From Tychonema litorale BBK16 (GTDB taxonomy: Bacteria; Cyanobacteriota; Cyanobacteriia; Cyanobacteriales; Microcoleaceae), in assembly GCF_021648855.1 (NCBI RefSeq), contig NZ_JAKJHX010000132.1, forward strand, positions 1 through 14,310: 14,310 nt of DNA, in the 5' to 3' direction. Positions 13,109 through 14,310 of this stretch are shown one piece after another. The translations under genes were made by a program, and so were the position numbers. The first letter of the stretch is position 1. Every line of letters begins with the position of its first letter. The notes beneath the pieces were generated by a model, which did not search any database, was not told where the DNA came from, and worked only from the letters and a program-made list of their open reading frames with translations.

Positions 13109-14278
13109 TCAAGTCTGCGTAAAATCACCGAAGTGAAATTCCTCAAAGCAGCGTTCCACAAAACCCAGATATCGCTGCCGAAAGACTTCTGGGGCAAACT
13201 CCTCGGCGTGGAGTCGCGCGATTTCCGGCTGAAATTTGCCTTGCAACTGTTCAAACTCCTCCACTGCTGCGACTAATGCTGCTGGGGTTTGGGAGGAAAA
13301 AAATAAACCCGTCCCTGTTTCTGGATGTTGGCGAATGTCCAGCACTGTTTCCAGTGCGCCGCCTGCTGCATAGGCAATTACTGGTGTTCCGCAAGCTTGG
13401 GCTTCTACTAAAGCGATGCCAAAATCTTCGCAAGCTGCGTACACAAAGGCTTTGGCTTCGGCTATATATTTTTCAACCACTTCTGCTGGTTGCCATCCGA
13501 GTATTTGGACGTTGGGTTTGGCGATTTGCCGAATCATGTCTAATTCTGGCCCGGTGCCGATGACAATGAGATTATGCCCCAGTTGATTGAATGCTTGAAC
13601 GATCGCACTGACATTTTTGTAGCTTACCAATCGGCAAACAGTCACGTAAAAGTCTTGTTTCTGCGGCATTAAGGAAAATCGAGCGATATCTACTGGCGGA
13701 TAAATCACCTCGGCCCGCCGTCGATAGCACCGCCAAATCCGGCGCGCTGTGTGTTGGGAGTTGGCGATGAAATAATCGACGCGATTGGCGGAAATGACTT
13801 CCCACTGCCGCAGTCGGTGCAGCAAATATCGCGTCAGCACCCCTGGGATGCCCCGTCCGGCTTTGCTACTGTGCAAATAGTCAAAAGTCATGTCCCAGGC
13901 GTAGCGCATGGGTGTGTGGCAGTAGCAGACGTGTAGTTGCCCTGGACTGCTGAGGATTCCTTTGGCGACGGCATGGGATGATGAGAGGATGATGTCATAT
14001 TGGCGCAAATCTAGTTGTTCGATCGCGATCGGCAGAAAAGGCAAATATTTTTGGACACCTTTGCGGGCCAAGGGAAAGTGCTGTAAAAATGTTGTGCCAA
14101 TCTGTCGCCCGAAAAGATAGCTTTCGGGATTTGTGGATTCAAAGTCAATGAGGGCATAGACATCGGCGTCTACGTGTTTGAGGATTTCCTCCACTACTAA
14201 CTCTGAACCGCCAGTGGCTAAGGGCGTCAACCATTCGTGAACTAAGGCATATTTGATTTTTTCTACGGCAGATTTCAC
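13109..14278 (-). CDS. GT4-family glycosyltransferase (GT-B fold, possible mannosyltransferase)
   Basis: The 389-residue protein is a GT-B enzyme. The N-terminal acceptor domain begins KYALVHEWLTPLATGGSE and contains HVCYCHTPMRYAWDM. The C-terminal nucleotide-sugar domain has VTVCRLVSYKNV, VIGTGPELD, VQILGWQ and the retaining GT4 EX7E motif EDFGIALVE (Glu284 and Glu292), followed by AQACGTPVIAYAAGGALETV. It would add a sugar, plausibly mannose or fucose from a GDP donor given gmd/fcl nearby, to a lipid-linked glycan on the cytoplasmic face. I choose the GTG at 14278 because GGAG (14288-14285, minus strand) lies 6 bases ahead; a GTG at 14290 has no Shine-Dalgarno. No membrane helix is seen. 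The sequence ends just upstream, so its own upstream partner is not visible. Confidence 0.93.
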   Translation of the reverse strand: MKSAVEKIKYALVHEWLTPLATGGSELVVEEILKHVDADVYALIDFESTNPESYLFGRQIGTTFLQHFPLARKGVQKYLPFLPIAIEQLDLRQYDIILSSSHAVAKGILSSPGQLHVCYCHTPMRYAWDMTFDYLHSSKAGRGIPGVLTRYLLHRLRQWEVISANRVDYFIANSQHTARRIWRCYRRRAEVIYPPVDIARFSLMPQKQDFYVTVCRLVSYKNVSAIVQAFNQLGHNLIVIGTGPELDMIRQIAKPNVQILGWQPAEVVEKYIAEAKAFVYAACEDFGIALVEAQACGTPVIAYAAGGALETVLDIRQHPETGTGLFFSSQTPAALVAAVEEFEQLQGKFQPEIARLHAEEFAPEVFRQRYLGFVERCFEEFHFGDFTQT

Positions 14279-14310
14279 TCTTCTCTCCACACCAGTAACA
14301 ATTTTGAGCT

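Overview
The window looks like the chromosome of a filamentous, Microcoleus/Oscillatoria-type cyanobacterium. The evidence is frequent HIP1-like octamers (GCGATCGC and CGATCG cores), several arrays of short heptamer repeats, a Tic20-family gene, a DesC-type acyl-lipid desaturase, and protein sequences of cyanobacterial character. This placement comes from recognition, not from a database search. No complete transposase, rRNA, tRNA or CRISPR array is visible.

Layout. 1-305: no gene; a hairpin repeat at the edge and a foldable stretch. 306-2711 (minus): a TagO/WecA-type polyprenyl-phosphate GlcNAc-1-P transferase followed by cinA. 2712-3145: no gene; a second, inverted copy of the edge hairpin, then a compact pseudoknot-like segment resembling the right end/omega-RNA of an IS200/IS605 element. 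3146-4429 (minus): glyA. 4598-4795 (plus): a small cysteine-rich protein, divergent from glyA. 5055-5528 (plus): a Tic20-family membrane protein between two heptamer arrays. 5620-6984 (minus): 5-formyltetrahydrofolate cyclo-ligase then a fumarylacetoacetate-hydrolase-family enzyme. 7142-8494 (minus): a TetR-family regulator with a long C-terminal domain resembling a catalytically dead tyrosine recombinase. 8692-9552 (plus): the divergent desaturase gene. 9696-14278 (minus): a surface-polysaccharide cluster in transcription order: GT4 glycosyltransferase, phosphoglycosyl transferase, gmd, fcl.

How the genes fit together. Gmd and Fcl convert GDP-mannose to GDP-L-fucose. The phosphoglycosyl transferase would load the first sugar on the polyprenol-phosphate carrier, and the GT4 enzyme would extend the chain. 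The TagO-like enzyme upstream of cinA is a second, different kind of chain initiator. GlyA and the formyl-THF cyclo-ligase belong to one-carbon folate metabolism. The TetR/desaturase pair shares a divergent intergenic region with two matching inverted repeats, which suggests an autoregulated lipid-desaturation switch.

Most promising for novelty: (1) the TetR/tyrosine-recombinase-like fusion with its paired operators next to a desaturase; (2) the transposase-less omega-RNA-like segment at about 2841-2965; (3) the dense, varied palindromic and heptameric repeats in nearly every intergenic gap, one of which appears to have entered the TetR coding sequence.
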